From Cornus controversa (lineage: Eukaryota; Streptophyta; Magnoliopsida; Cornales; Cornaceae): a stretch of DNA of 64,000 nucleotides. Below the pieces are notes generated by a model. The model was given only the letters and a program-made list of their open reading frames with translations. It searched no databases and was not told where the DNA came from. A program made the position numbers and the translations under genes. The stretch is from assembly GCA_026545225.1 (NCBI GenBank), contig CM048845.1:56086033-56150032 (forward strand), read 5' to 3'. Positions 1 through 12,349 of the stretch are shown here, in pieces. Position 1 is the first letter of the stretch. Each line of letters starts with the position of its first letter.

Positions 1-1060
1 ATCACAGAAGACCCATCATCATGAGGCACCCAAATAGTTGCTGGAGCAACATATGCAACACCCGAAAGCCAAACAAAGTCCTATCTAGCCTACACAGCTA
101 GCTACACTTATTTCACCAATCTTAAACAACCAAACTCGAACTCACTTCAACCATGAAACTCTACTACCATTGCACAACAAACCACCATTAAAACAGGCCA
201 CCAAGCCATGCGCATAGGCAACCAACCAAACAGGCCACTGCCATCACCAAGAAGAACCATTTGGGGCCACCATGACCAGTCCACCAAGCCACCGGAGAAA
301 CCCAATAGCCACCTCTAATGACTAGCAAGCTACCACATTCAGCCAGCCATCAACCACCAAAAGCACCACCCATGAAGTTTTAATACACCAGCCACTATGG
401 AAGCTTAAAGCACCCGCACAACTAACCTTCAGTCGCTGTCCATAGCTACCGTGAAGACCCAAGTTCCATCTCCGACCACCAACCCCAGCCATGAACCCAC
501 AAGCTATCCGCAAGACCTCGCCACAACAAAGCCATCTCCAGCTTCCATGGCTGCCGAAAATAACAGCCCACAAGGCCCACGTCATGAGCCACCAACTCAC
601 CGGAATTGCCATTAAAACCTGCCAAAACACTACCTCACACAGTCGCTAACCATCGCAAGCTTCACTGCCAACCCATAGTTGTCGCACCTACACCATCCTC
701 AGCCCCCATAACACCATCATGACAACCACCATGAAGACCCAGTAGACCCTCCAGCCACCATGGCCTCCATAAACCACCATAAAACCCGCTGCCACTATCA
801 CCACCATGGCCCTTAGCCATCACCACCACGTGAACTACAACAGACCCACCATGGGCCACCTTCCTCGGCTGAAACAGCCGCACACAACCACCTTGCACCA
901 CCAGCCGACAACCCCAAGCCACTGGACCACCCTCTTTCTCTCGGCTACCCCTTTTCTCTCTCTAAAACTTTTTTTTTTCTCGCTCCAGGGTTTTCTCTCT
1001 ATGCGTAACCCTATTCCCTTCTATCTCTTTCATATTTTTTTAAAAATTCTAATAAAACAC
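1..1060. other. CCACC-rich low-complexity DNA, no gene recognised
   Basis: The stretch is strongly skewed on the plus strand toward CCACCA, CCACCATG and AACCA words. Open frames on both strands here are products of that skew: the minus-strand ones are almost entirely Gly, Trp, Val and Leu, with no recognisable domain. It ends in a pyrimidine-rich run (CTCTCTC and TTTTTTTT) near 930-1,020. A similar CCACC-rich patch recurs at 11,290-11,390. It may be decayed LTR or leader sequence of an unrecognised element. Confidence 0.4.
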
Positions 1061-1800
1061 TAAAATAATAATAAAAATAAGAATAAGAATAATAATAATA
1101 AATATACATTTAGCCCATAATAAAATATACCCTTAACCCAACTCCTAAACAATTATACTTCAGTTCAAACTCAATACTCCAACCCAAACTCTCCCTAACT
1201 CAATTCGAAAAAGAATTTAAAAAAAAATAGGAAATACAAAAGTATGGTCCAACCTAAAAATAAATAAAATAAAATAACCTAAATTATTTAGCATTTAAAA
1301 CACTCAATAACAATTTAAACAAGTAAAACATTTAACATTTAAAACACTCAATCAACTATTTAAACAATTAGAAAAAAAAAATCAAACTAAAATTACGTAA
1401 TCTCAAAATCAGTGGGAATTACAGAGAGATGAGAGAAAATCAGATTTTTGTGTGAATTAAATGATTTAATTCTCTTTATAATTTCTCTCTTTGCAACTAG
1501 TTCCCTCTCTTTCTTTTAATCAACTTCTTATTACTACTAACTCTCTACTAATCACATATTAACATTCTCTCTTCCCAACTTATCTTTTAAACTCCTCAAT
1601 TATGTACATACGCCCTTATAAGTTTTTACAAGACTCATACGAGTCATCCGGGTCGCCCAACCCTTCCCAGGTCCCACACCCGAACTAAAAAATTCTTGAA
1701 AACGTCACGCCATACACAAAATAGATTTTTAAATCAATTTCTCATGCTTTTATGACAATTAAAACACAATTAAAAATTAAAAGAAATTCCAAGGCTTTAC
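1061..1800. other. AT-rich intergenic stretch with TAA-type simple repeat
   Basis: AT-rich DNA with an imperfect AATAAT/AATAAG simple repeat at about 1,066-1,105. No coding frame or RNA gene is visible. The part near 1,600-1,700 (phrases such as CATCCGGGTCGCCCAACCC) reads like degraded LTR sequence, but no ends or target-site duplication could be found. Confidence 0.4.
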
Positions 1801-1803
1801 AAC

Positions 1804-2174
1804 ATGAATGTGGTGAAAATATGGATGTTAAGATGGATGTTAGGAGTAATTAGAAAAGATAAGATTAACAATCAAAGAATTAAGGAGAGACTAGGCGTGG
1901 TGCTTATTAGTGAGAAAATAAGAGAGCGTCAACTTACGTGGTATGGATACATTCAACACCGACTTATAGATGCTCCTATAAGAAGAGGGAGATTGATTTG
2001 CATAGAGGGTAAAAGAAAAAGAGGTCGACCAAAACTAACATAGAATGAAGTAATAAGAAATGATTGCAAAAAATTAAATTTAGTAGAAAATATGACATGA
2101 TAGAAAAGAGGGAAAACATAGAATCCATGTGGTCGAACCCGCTTGTACAGGATAAAGGCAAAAATAATGATGAT
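1804..2174 (+). pseudogene. RTE-type LINE 3' tail, copy 1 (decayed)
   Basis: The frame at 1,804-2,043 translates to a stretch with the order MLRWMLG, then LISEKIRERQLTWYGYIQ, then DAPIRR, then KRKRGRPKL. This is the usual order in the C-terminal tail of plant RTE-clade non-LTR reverse transcriptases, just after the RT domain (I/L-R-W-x-G-H-x-x-R-R then GKRxRGRPKxTW). A TAG replaces the expected Trp codon after the RGRPK motif, and the catalytic RT core is absent, so this is a 5'-truncated dead copy, as is common for LINEs. About 270 bp of it is repeated directly downstream. Confidence 0.7.
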
Positions 2175-2450
2175 GTCCTATTAGCGAGAAAATAAGAGAG
2201 TGTCGGCTTAGGTGGTATAGGTACATTTAACGCCGACCTATAGATGCTTCTATGAGAAGAGGAAGATTGATTTGCATAGAGTGTAAGAGAAAAAGAGGTC
2301 AACCAAAAATAACATGGAATAAAGTAATAAGAAATGATTGCAAAAAATTAAATTTAGTAGAAAATATGACATGATAGAAAAGAGGAAAAAAAGAGAATTT
2401 ATGTGGTTGACCTTGTTTGTATGGGATAAAAACAAAAATAATAATGATGA
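2175..2450 (+). pseudogene. RTE-type LINE 3' tail, tandem copy 2 (decayed)
   Basis: This is a direct repeat of the preceding LINE tail with a period of about 274 bp: the marker GATTGATTTGCATAGAG lies at 1,991 and again at 2,265. It carries its own stop codons and small differences. In this copy the RGQPK motif is followed by an intact Trp codon (ACATGG), where copy 1 has TAG. It could be a local tandem duplication or two adjacent insertions; the even period and shared flank favour duplication. Confidence 0.6.
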
Positions 2451-2727
2451 TATACATAAAAAAAACATATTTAAATATACTTGGTGGGGTCGCCCCCTCC
2501 CTATACAAAGTTTAACCAGAAATGTTCTTAAATTGATGATATTGCATATCCACTCTATTCAATTATCACAAAACAATTGTACCATATTTCTATTTGAGAT
2601 GAGGTATTTGGCAAACTATTCCATAGTTGAGGGAAATAAGTTTCAATCGAGGAGACGATTTACAGAACTTGTATAGTGCATGGAGTTTTTTGCAATTAAC
2701 TATGATTTGATGTTTAATATAATCTAA
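2451..2727. other. Short spacer outside the Helitron 3' end
   Basis: No gene is seen. The last base before the Helitron (A2727) is the complement of the T that must follow a Helitron 3' end, so 2,727 belongs to the presumed A|T target dinucleotide. Confidence 0.4.
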
Positions 2728-2755
2728 CTAGGCGTATTGCCCGTGCCTACGGCAC
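2728..2755 (-). other. Helitron 3' terminus: hairpin plus CTAG
   Basis: The stem is GTGCC (2,743-2,747) and GGCAC (2,751-2,755) with a 3-base loop; an 11-base spacer follows and then CTAG at 2,728-2,731. Helitron 3' ends have a GC-rich hairpin 10-12 bases before a CTRR end, where rolling-circle transposition is thought to stop. The next base outside is T on the element strand. Confidence 0.8.
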
Positions 2756-3194
2756 TATAAAAAAAAATTTATTGGATTGAAATAAAAACTAATTTTATAT
2801 CATCAACGTGTCAATAAACAAATATTTACAAAACACTATTTGCATTAGCTACTATTTACAAAAAATACAATGACCACGCATCTCCTTCTCTACTTCTTCC
2901 AAGATGAAGCATAAATTTTCTTCACTACCGAGAAGAATATCTTTGCATCAATATGAATGTACTTCGCCTTCAAAAAAGGGCTATATACAACAATCTACAA
3001 AATAATAACACAAAATGAATTGATATATTATATTAACATTATGTAAAAAATAATCATTTAGAGTAAACATAAAATTGAATTACCTCATTACATCCCCAAT
3101 TGCGTAGTGAAGATGAATTGATATATCAGACTTTTCTTGCAGCAGCATCCCAGTCCTACAAAGTTATATTGGATAACACACTTTGATTAGAACA

Positions 3195-5373
3195 CTATAA
3201 TAAAACTTTTGGGTACACAATATTTGTTGTAGAATGTAGACTGTCGTCTGGAAGAAGGATACTTATACGCTCAGAACTGGTGCATCTAGACAGTGCAACA
3301 TATAACTGCCCATGACTAAATACTGGTGTGCGCAAATCAACCCCAACAAATTGAACAAACTGTCCTTGAGATTTATTAATGGTCATTGCATAGGCCAGTC
3401 GAACAGGAAATTGACGTCTTGTCATTTTAATGGGCATTTCTGAAGAGGATGGAGTCAAGGATATTCTTGGAATAAAGACAAAATTATCACATTTATCTCC
3501 CGTCAGAATCTGTGCTTCAATTACGCGATGTGCACACTTGACAACCATCAGTCGTGTGCCATTGCATAGGCCATCCTTGGGCGCAATGTTCCTCAACAAC
3601 ATAATCAGGCATCCTACTTTCAAATTCAGCTCAAAGGGTGGTAACCCTGAAGGATCTAATGAATTTAAAATTTCATTAGGATATCAATTAGTAATGGTTC
3701 GATCTGCTAACTCATCTTCCAATATTTTTCAGCTATAAAATAAGTAATCGTCTCCCCAAGAAATATATTTAATGCAACACTATTGATAGTACTAACATCA
3801 TCATTTCGGGCAAAAAGAATTGTACGCTCATTTAAAAAATTTGGTGAAACTGTATTCGCAACACTCAACCCTGGATAAACTGCACATAGTAAGTCATCTA
3901 AATTCCTGCACTTTCGTATTGTCTGCGGAAGTTCTATATTTTCTTGTGGGTTTGATCCAATCTAAACAAAAAAATAAAATTGTTAAGGTGGGATGTCAAA
4001 AAATAACACGCTACTAAAATTATTACAACTTGTATGTTTTCAGAAATATTACCTCCGTCAAGAAATTTGAAAAGTCCGCATTTGCAGTGTCTGTGCTATT
4101 TAGTCGCATGTTCAAATTCAAAATTAGAACGTGTACCTGATTCCAGAGTCTGGAGCGTCTCAAAGTTGCGCCCACAATTTCCTCACGGATGCTCTGTTGT
4201 ACTGAAATCTCCGCCAAGAACAACAGTAATACCCCCAAATGGCTTCTCATTATCGCAAATATCCTAAAGAGTGCGATCAATAGCTTCCACACAATACCTG
4301 TGTTGCATAGGGACTTCATCCCAAATTATTAGTTTTGCTTCCCTAAACAACTCTGCATACAACGATTGTTTTGTAAACCCACAAATTGAATTTTCTAACA
4401 CATTTAGTGGAATGCAAAACGTAGAATGTGCAGTACGACCCCCTACCAATAACAGAAAAGTAATACCAGATGAAACAACAGTGATAATAATGAGTCCAAG
4501 GCTGCGACATTTTGTTGCAATTGTATTATACAAAAATGTCTTTCCTGTTCCAGCACCATCACTTAAGAAAAATGTTGTCCCTTCATTTTTGAGAACTGAA
4601 GAAGTAATTTCACTATAAGCAGCACATTGTCCATCATTAAGGCGGTCAACATTAAATTGAACATCTGATTGTTGTGCCTCGACTTGAAATTGATAATGTT
4701 CCCAGATAAATCTGTTTCCAACTATCGTACTCCAATTGCCAGTCGGCAGTGGCATTGGTGGAAAGTTAGTTAAACTCTTACCAGATTCCTTTAGTAGCTG
4801 ATTCAGAAGATACAAACCATAATCCGTGATTTGAGACTCAATTGGATTGGGAATCGCAAAGTCTTTAGAAATTATGCAAGCAAGATCATCACACATATGC
4901 ATTGAAAATTTATTCCATAACACATGCGGTTGTAGTGGGGAGCAGTGTGTCAAAATAACACAGAACAAACTTCTCAACTGACGTCTATTTTTTATGGTTG
5001 CTGCTTCATCAAGGCATTGCACCCATTCTTCATCGTCTTCCAGAAGTCCCCTTTCAACACATGCAGATTTGAATGTTTCGTGCAATATATTGTTGACGGT
5101 CTTTAAACATTCAAAGGATCGCGGTCCTTTAACAACACTAAGTAGAAAACACAAGTAAAATCTCTCACCTTCATTGGGGTTAGCAAAGTACATTCTACCA
5201 ATTGCAAATCTCCTCTGTCTTTTTGTCCACTTCTTTTCTTGAATGTGCCATACATAATGTTGGGAAAATTCTTGATAAGTAAATGCGCGGGCATCTACAT
5301 TGGTAGCACAGCACGCAAAAAAATCAGTAAGAGTTGACACTTCAGCCTTAGCCCGTTCCATGATCTTATGCAT
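3195..5373 (-). pseudogene. Helitron Pif1-family helicase domain (broken)
   Basis: The helicase half of a Helitron RepHel protein, which would unwind DNA during rolling-circle transposition in the nucleus. The 4,264-5,373 part is one open frame of 369 codons with Walker [12 protein letters not shown] near residue 274 and Walker [10 protein letters not shown] near its end. The chain then shifts frame near 4,264-4,319 and continues as REEIVGATLRRS and RLNSTDTANADFSNFL. After a scrambled stretch (about 3,625-4,020) it resumes at 3,195-3,623 with the late Pif1 motifs TINKSQGQ and GQLYVALSR. Motif order matches Pif1 family helicases. At least one frameshift plus stops between 3,625 and 4,020 make it a pseudogene, unless part of that gap is an intron. 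Confidence 0.85.
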
Positions 5374-6063
5374 TTAATCAGCTTCATTGTAAACAACTTG
5401 ATGTTTGCCAGGTAAATGAAGTTGTAATCTCACAACATTTGGAAGTTCCTCGTGCATCAGATTGCCAAATATTCGCCAAGCAGCTTCTGTCGGCCCGATG
5501 TACCTTGCATCAAGGTATTATTGAATCTCATCTACGTCGCCTAAAATCATTGTCGTGCGATCATGACCCTTGTAAATATACTTGTGAATATATTTTACAC
5601 ATCTCAATCCTGTACAAACTTCCACATTGATATGACAGTTGAACATTCTGGACAAATACGGATTATATGGCACAACATCTCTATTATCAACATCATGTCC
5701 CCTCACAGAATAAACGCGACCATCATTACGTCGTCGATATAGCGGGTAACCATCTTAGTCCATACTTGTTTCTTCTGAAAACTGTTTAGGGTACCTCTTA
5801 GTGCATTTACCATTTTCCATACACGATGCGTGTGGATTTCGAGTACCACACGGTCCATGAACCATACAACTCTTGATAGTTTCAAAAAGTGTGGGATCTT
5901 CATTTGGATATGGAAATTCAGATGACACAATTTTATCCACCTGAGCACATGTTCGAATTTTGCTTCGACCTTCAAGGAATATAAGTAAATGCATGTGCGG
6001 CAACCCCTATTTTTGAAATTCAATTGGGAAGACATAACCAACTTTTTTGCCAAACACCTTCTT
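5374..6063 (-). pseudogene. Helitron Rep (HUH endonuclease) domain, broken by stops
   Basis: The Rep part of the RepHel protein, which nicks and joins single strands at the element ends. The frame is continuous with the helicase part but carries stop codons. The two-histidine motif reads GLPHMHLLIFLEG, and the codon just before it, usually a basic residue in the family, is TAG. Next come GPCG...NPHASCM and CTKRYPK, then the two-tyrosine region YIHKYIYKGHD, which fits the Rep catalytic tyrosine motif. Further stops fall after the FSEETSMD and GDVDEIQ segments and before the MHKIM start of the helicase part. The active residues are still recognisable, so the copy probably died fairly recently. 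Confidence 0.85.
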
Positions 6064-7528
6064 ATTATCTAACTCCATCATTAGAGCGTGTTGCTTCAAT
6101 TCAAAAACACGGGCAACTAAATCAGGACGATCAGTGGCCTATTGATGTGGTAATAAAGCTGAAGTAATTTCATGCTAGTTAGGATTTGCAGTCATTGTAA
6201 GGAAGAAATTTGGATGTTGATTGTACCGAGTAATTGCCATTGAATCTTGAAAGATCTCAAACATATGTCTTGGACTACCCCTGAATGAAGAAGGCAAAAC
6301 TATTTGTTGCCCAACTTGATGTGGTTCAAATCCATCTACAGAAATATCTGTCAGACCCTGGTAGAGTTCCTGACAAAGTTTAGGCTGATTTAACTTATAG
6401 TATGTCAGTTGATTTTACTCAGTAGCGGCCCAAGCATCTACAATGAACTCCTGAAATAATTTTCCGCCTCTTAAAATGGTTGAGTACTCAGAAGAACGTT
6501 CAAACAAACGATAAGCATAAAATTGTAACTGGGTAAGTCTATTAGTTGTATATCTCCCATCTAGGATGTTCCACTGTTTTAACTCAGGTTCTCATCCAAG
6601 GTCACCGTAAGGAAATAACAAAACATAATGCAAAGGCAAATAAGCAGGGTGACATTCACTAATTCGCATCAATTCATTATTTCCTTTCAAGCGCACAACA
6701 ATATCTCTCATTCCACTAACTTGAGTTCCATCTCCTGGCAATATAACTGCAACCTCATTTGCTGTCAGTAGATTATACCTTCGTCGATCTGCTGTTGAAG
6801 ATGGAGAGTAATGAAGATAGGCCAGTATATTTTGGTTTGCTGAATTCAATTGCTCTAGTATTGCAAATGCTTGGCGGAATTTTTTTGAAAATGCGTTATA
6901 CTGCAACAAATTTTTTTGAATATCTTCGAGAACATCCCTCCTCAGATGCAAATTTTTATGACTACGAATGTCTAAAGCCGCTTCAGGGTCATAAATGTAC
7001 AACTGAGCATAACTTGCTTCCTGTCCTGATTGGGGTAAAAGCGTCCCTGTACGATGTCGCAGTTCTCCATGAATGGTGAATGATGTTGGACCCCTGCCAC
7101 TAAGAACTCTGTCATCCATTTGAACACCCAAACTTATAAATGCATTAGCTGCATTATATTCCCGAGTATAACGACGAAACGATTTTGATTTATCATCATC
7201 ACCGTTGTATAATGATGCAAGTTCTGGAGGGGGTGTAAGCAGGGCCGGTAATTAAATCTTTCCTTGCAGACAACATGTTCCAAAAAGAGGATGCCCGCAA
7301 GATGAGTTTTTTTAATTTTTCATCCATCTAGTGTAAGGCTTTACAATAAGGACATGCTACATTCATGTTAGCCAAAGAATGTCGACTAATATTATGTTTA
7401 GACCGAACATTGACCGTTGCATTGGCACATGTGTTTTCTAATTCATCACTCAGATGATCATTTTGAATGATATTTGATCCATTTAATTCCTGATCTAAGA
7501 ACATACGCCGAGGCCGACGCCGAGGCAA
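6064..7528 (-). pseudogene. Helitron-like N-terminal domain (broken)
   Basis: The segment upstream of the Rep domain in plant Helitron proteins. At 7,328-7,528 a zinc-knuckle-like end reads VACPYCKALH, the usual CPxCxALHW signature, but with a stop where Trp is expected. After a frame change it continues at 6,592-7,131 with TFRIHGEL-like residues (TSFTIHGELRHRTGTLLP), QLYIYDPEAAL and HPAYLPLHYVLLFPYGD, all typical of the Helitron-like N-terminal domain. Stop codons follow at about 6,590, 6,416, 6,178 and 6,139, with homology continuing between them. From 7,131 down to 4,264 the reading frame is the same, so the damage here is mainly nonsense mutations. Confidence 0.8.
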
Positions 7529-7591
7529 ACCAGGAAAAAATCTTGGTTGTACCAGAGGGCGTTCATTTCTCTCTCTCTCTCTTCATAAACG

Positions 7592-8535
7592 TTAGGCAAT
7601 TGCAGCTTTTGATGGAGGAGCATGTTCCAAAATTTGCTGATTTAGATTAGTAGTAAGAAACACTTGACTAAGATTTCTAGGAGAAAGATCAAAAGACACT
7701 TCTAATTGAGGTGATGCTTGCATATTAGATGTCACATTTGCCACTGTTATCGGAGTTCTTTGTAGAGGAATAATAGAATGCAACTGATGAGGTGTTGATA
7801 TGGTAGTTCCAAAAGATAGCACCACAGAATGTGCAAACGCAGCTTTTGAGACATTAGGAATAGGTTCCTATAAGATGTCAATTAATTGTTAAAATAATTG
7901 TAAACGTTGGTTTTAGCATTCTATACTAAATATTTTTAAAAAGTAACAATATGATAATTACATAAATTAAATATAACATAAGCAAAAGGTCCCTAAAAGA
8001 TGGTAATTGTTAAAAATGCATAAAATAAAATAAAATAATATTTACACGTGTATAGTAAACAAAACAAAATTAATGATAAAAAACACACCCCCACTTTTTC
8101 CTTTCCCTTGCGCGAAGTGCAAGCCTCTGAATGTTTCCTGGCCACCTAAAAATTATTAAAAAACTGAGTATGGAAAAAAAAAGTTAATTAAAATTATAAC
8201 AAATAAAGAAATGTAATGAGTGGACTCACCTTCACAGCTCTAATGATATTAAGCTCATGTTCATCATGAATAACAATAGAATAATTTCTTTTTTTCAAGA
8301 AATTAACCTACATATTAAATCCAATGAATTCTTAAAAATAAGATAAGATATAGATGTTAAAAAATAAATAAACAAATAAAATTCTTACTGTGCACTCGAC
8401 ATCATGATTCACCTGATATAGAAAAAATTTAAAAATCAGACATAGAAAATGATAAGTCTAAAAGGAATCTATAAAATTTTATAAAGAAATTAACTTACAT
8501 TGCCAAATATGGTGAAATTATCCACTGGTGTACCA
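7592..8535 (-). other. Chain of five presumed phase-0 exons upstream of the Helitron protein
   Basis: Hand-read splice sites give five minus-strand exons: 8,499-8,535, 8,389-8,412, 8,230-8,307, 8,089-8,145 and 7,867 down to 7,592. Each is bounded by AG before and GT after, the 24, 78 and 57 nt exons are multiples of three, and the joined frame stays open. Parts of the reading are VNHDVECT, NYSIVIHDEHELNIIRAVK and ARKHSEACTSRKGKEK, then a Ser/Thr/Pro/Gln-rich run to a stop at 7,592. I do not recognise the protein. It may be the 5' part of the Helitron gene or a captured host gene fragment. Confidence 0.45.
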
Positions 8536-8539
8536 CTAA

Positions 8540-11490
8540 TAAATAGAGAGGAAAAATAATGTCCAATGAATAAAGTTAGTTTAATAAATGGAGAAATAAA
8601 CTTAATTTTGACATTGTTACTATTCAATTAAATAAAAAGATACATGAAAGTTAATTAAAGTTATAAGTTCAAATTATAAGTATAGATAAATCCATTAAAT
8701 AAAAATAAAAAGAGACAAAGAAAGCAAATTAAAGCTAAAAGCACCATTCGTAACCAAAGAAAAAAAATAGATGATTAATTAAAATCTATTGGTCAAAAAT
8801 AGACATAAATAGATGATTAATTAAAATCTATTGGTAAAAAATAGACATTTGCATGGTTTTATATTTTTCACATAACATTGAGCCCAATCCCATGAAACTA
8901 TGTCATTCCAAATGTAATTAATTACCAAATGTAAATAAAAAGGATCCTTCTTTCCTTCTATTCGTGTCATGTTTTGTCATAACTATTATAACATTATTTT
9001 CATATTTTCACATCCATTTAAAATATTCATTTAAACATCCAAAGTCTTTTTGCTATTGTCCGGTGAGTTTAACATTTATAATATTCTATTTACACCAATT
9101 TATACGAATAATTAAGACAATCAAACATCAAGACTCTTTAATTGAAATTTTTTTTTTTGCAAGTAAAAAAATAAGGCATGTTAGTACGCTGCTCGACAGA
9201 TGTACTTATATTTTCATTAAGCTCCGAAAACAAGCTACAATAGTAAATGTGAGTTTTTGATAATTGAAATGATGAAGCAAAATTCCTTTTTTCTTTGTCT
9301 CTCAAATTACTGTAAAGGGGTTACGGCCCATAAGCCTAATCAACACAAATCTTTTCCATGCCTTTAACCCTTTATAAGCAGTTCATGAACAATATTGAAA
9401 TTTACTAATTTCATGTATTCACTTTTACACATCAAAAGAGTACAAATTCTAAAAAGAAAATTAACAATAGGTTAGGATTCATCAAATTTAATCTCATTAC
9501 AAAGAGTTGGTTTTTCAATCCATATAGCTTAGTTAATGATGAAATAAGGTCAGCCTCTTAAAATTTTTGTGAAAAATATTGTCTTTTTTTCCTTGACAAA
9601 AAATTCAATATATGGGAACTTGAACTCTCACTTTCCACTTGGAGAGGTAGAAGAGATACCATTAGATTTCAACCTTAGGTGCAATATTATTTTCTTATTT
9701 ATGATAGAGTAATTAGTTTACAAACATGGAAACAACATAATGCATGAATGATTAATGTAGCTAGTTCCACTTACTCTTCTTTTGTAATGTGTTTTGTGTT
9801 TGTATAAAAAAACTTGTCATGTGTTCCATGAACCATAGTATCTTGATCCCACTAAACTGTTTAGGTTGAGTTTGCATCATCCAAGCAGACAATTAAGTAT
9901 GTGCATCAATTATAACTTAACCCAAATTTACTTAATCAGTGTATTTATCATTCTATTCTTTCCATATTGATTCCCATTTACTTGCTTTTCATTGAATTGA
10001 AAACCTTTTAAATTCATTACCATATTTCCCAAAGCTCTTGACATGACCCGGTCAACACTAAACATGTTCAATAGCATTATTCTTATCCTTGAAGGTGATT
10101 CCATGTAAATATCCATCAACAATTTTAACCAATTACTAATGTATTCTTAATATCCAGACTCTCAAATACAATTAGTGAGAGTACGAAATTTCTTAAGATA
10201 TATATTAATATTAAATTTAGGTCTCAATAAAATTTCATAACTTCACCCATTTTTCGTACTCTGCAATTACATGTGCTAAAAACAAACTTTTTTTTTTTAA
10301 TTTTATTTTGATTAAGCCACCTAAACATCATCTAAAATCTATAATTTAAGAACAATTAAGTTTATTATGCTAAAATATAATACTCTGAACAGACTGGACT
10401 CAGCAAGTGGACCACAGTGATTTTCGGTGTTTGAGTTCTGCCACACGGAGGCTCGCTCGCTCTCTCCCACTCTCCACCGTCTTTCAGACATTTTTAAGTT
10501 TTTCTAACTCTAATTAATCACACACAAAGCCAAAAGATCCGAATTAAACAGTAAAGGGAAGAAAATGCTTTTAATGCATGAATGATTAAATTTCTTGAAT
10601 TCAAGTACACAATTCGATTGGCTCTTTGGCAATTCTATTATTTTTTTTTAACAAAAAAGGAATGACGATATATGGAATGGAATTTGACATCATTTTCCAA
10701 ATGGATTGGATTAATTACAAATGACAAAAAATATTATTTTGAAATCTCATAAAAACACATTTCATGATATTTAACAATTACAAAAGAATATTAAATTTTT
10801 AATTAGACAACTCTACCTCTATTAAGAATCTCAAATTCCAATCTGTTCCAAATACATAGATGAGATTTTATTCCAAACGCTTTTATTTTATTTTTTAGTT
10901 ACACATGAATTTAGTTATTTTTGTGTTTTAGGACCTGATTAACATAAACCTACTAAAAATAACATATACATTCGAGCAATTAATATTGTTCTATCAAGAA
11001 AATTGAAAACTTGAGATAAAATCTTAAATAGTGGAACTCAAAAAGGAAAACACCAAGTTACAAAGAAAACAGGTAATTGATCAACAATCCTTCTAATGCT
11101 AAACCAGTGGATCAATTAAGAAGCAAGAAAAGTTTTTGACTCAGGCAGAGAATGAACCTCATAACCCATTTTGAGGGCATGCTCCAAGCAAAGAGGCACC
11201 AAAATGATGAAATATAGGAAAATATTTTCAAACAAATGATGGAACAGATTTTCAATATAATTTGGAATGAATAGTTGAAGGGAAATATCCACCCATTTCC
11301 TCCATTCTATCCACCAACACCAAGCAAACCCACTGCCAAACAAAATCAACAACCCACCACCTCCATGCAAGCCAAAAACAACTACCAACCATGACAAACC
11401 CATCAAAAAGATAATTCATCAAAAAGAATTATTCATCTATCATATTTTTTCTTGAACACATCAAAAAGATAATTCATCTATCATGTCTAA
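8540..11490. other. AT-rich Helitron interior without a recognised gene
   Basis: Mostly AT-rich DNA. A 64-codon minus-strand frame at 9,928-10,122 is open but unrecognised. A GC-richer patch at 10,400-10,490 and a CCACC-rich patch at 11,290-11,390 stand out from the background and could be fragments carried by the Helitron. No transposase or replication protein A domain could be read here. Confidence 0.35.
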
Positions 11491-11494
11491 AATT

Positions 11495-11890
11495 TTAATT
11501 AGGTAAAAATAAAAATAACATACTCTCAAATAACGTCCAGCTATAACCATACCTTGGTTGAAAAATGACAGTCGGTGGGGACACTGTAGTTGGAGTGGGA
11601 GAAGATCGAGTGGGCGCAGTGGTCACCGGAGCTGGTGTGTGTCGGAGGGATGGTGGAGGCTCGGGAGTTGCAGCGGCAGGGGATCTCATAGCCACAGCGC
11701 TGACCTGATGTGGTGTGTGCCGGAAGGAGGGAGCTCGCGTGCGAGAGAGAGAAAAAAAAGAGAGTGAGAGAAAAAGAAGAGGATGTGTGACACAGAGCAT
11801 AAGAGCAAAAGAAGGGGATAGAGTGAGAGAGAAGGAATGTAGAGTTGCAGTTGGATAAATATATCTATTTATACAAATATAATTATACAT
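11495..11890 (-). other. First-exon-like segment inside the Helitron
   Basis: A minus-strand open stretch rich in Ser, Pro, Thr and Arg (SPAAATPEPPPSLRHTPAP and similar) runs to a plausible 5' splice site, CAACCAAG then GTATGG, near 11,551. Upstream it has a CT-rich leader. The composition is GC-richer than its surroundings. This looks like the first exon and leader of a gene, either the Helitron's own or a captured piece. No domain is recognised and the coding status is uncertain. Confidence 0.3.
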
Positions 11891-12349
11891 ATTTTTTTCC
11901 CCTCCCTTTTCTCACTCGTGCTTGCCAGCCCACACTATCCCACATTTTTTCCCTCTCTTTTTTTACTTTTGCTTGCCAGCCAACAATATGTAACCAGATT
12001 AACCATATTAAGTCCATACACAACCAACAACCAACAAACCAGATTACAACCAACTAACCAGATAAAATATACACAACCAACTAATAAATAAAATAAAAAA
12101 ATAAAATAATAATAAAAAAATTAATATACACAACCAAGCTAAGCAACCAGCAAGAATGAATCCAAATAATATAGACAACCAAGTTACGCAACCAACAAGA
12201 ATGAATCCATACAATATATAACCCATCCCTACGGCACACACCAAATTATACACACACAACCTAAAATCAGAGAAGCAAGCGACGTGGGGAAGAAAGGGAT
12301 GAACCCCTACAATGAACCTCACAATAAATTATAACAAAAATTGAGACTC

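Noticed and set aside
322-922. Minus-strand open frames rich in Gly and Trp
   Set aside because: They follow from the CCACC-rich composition on the plus strand; no domain, no consistent start context.
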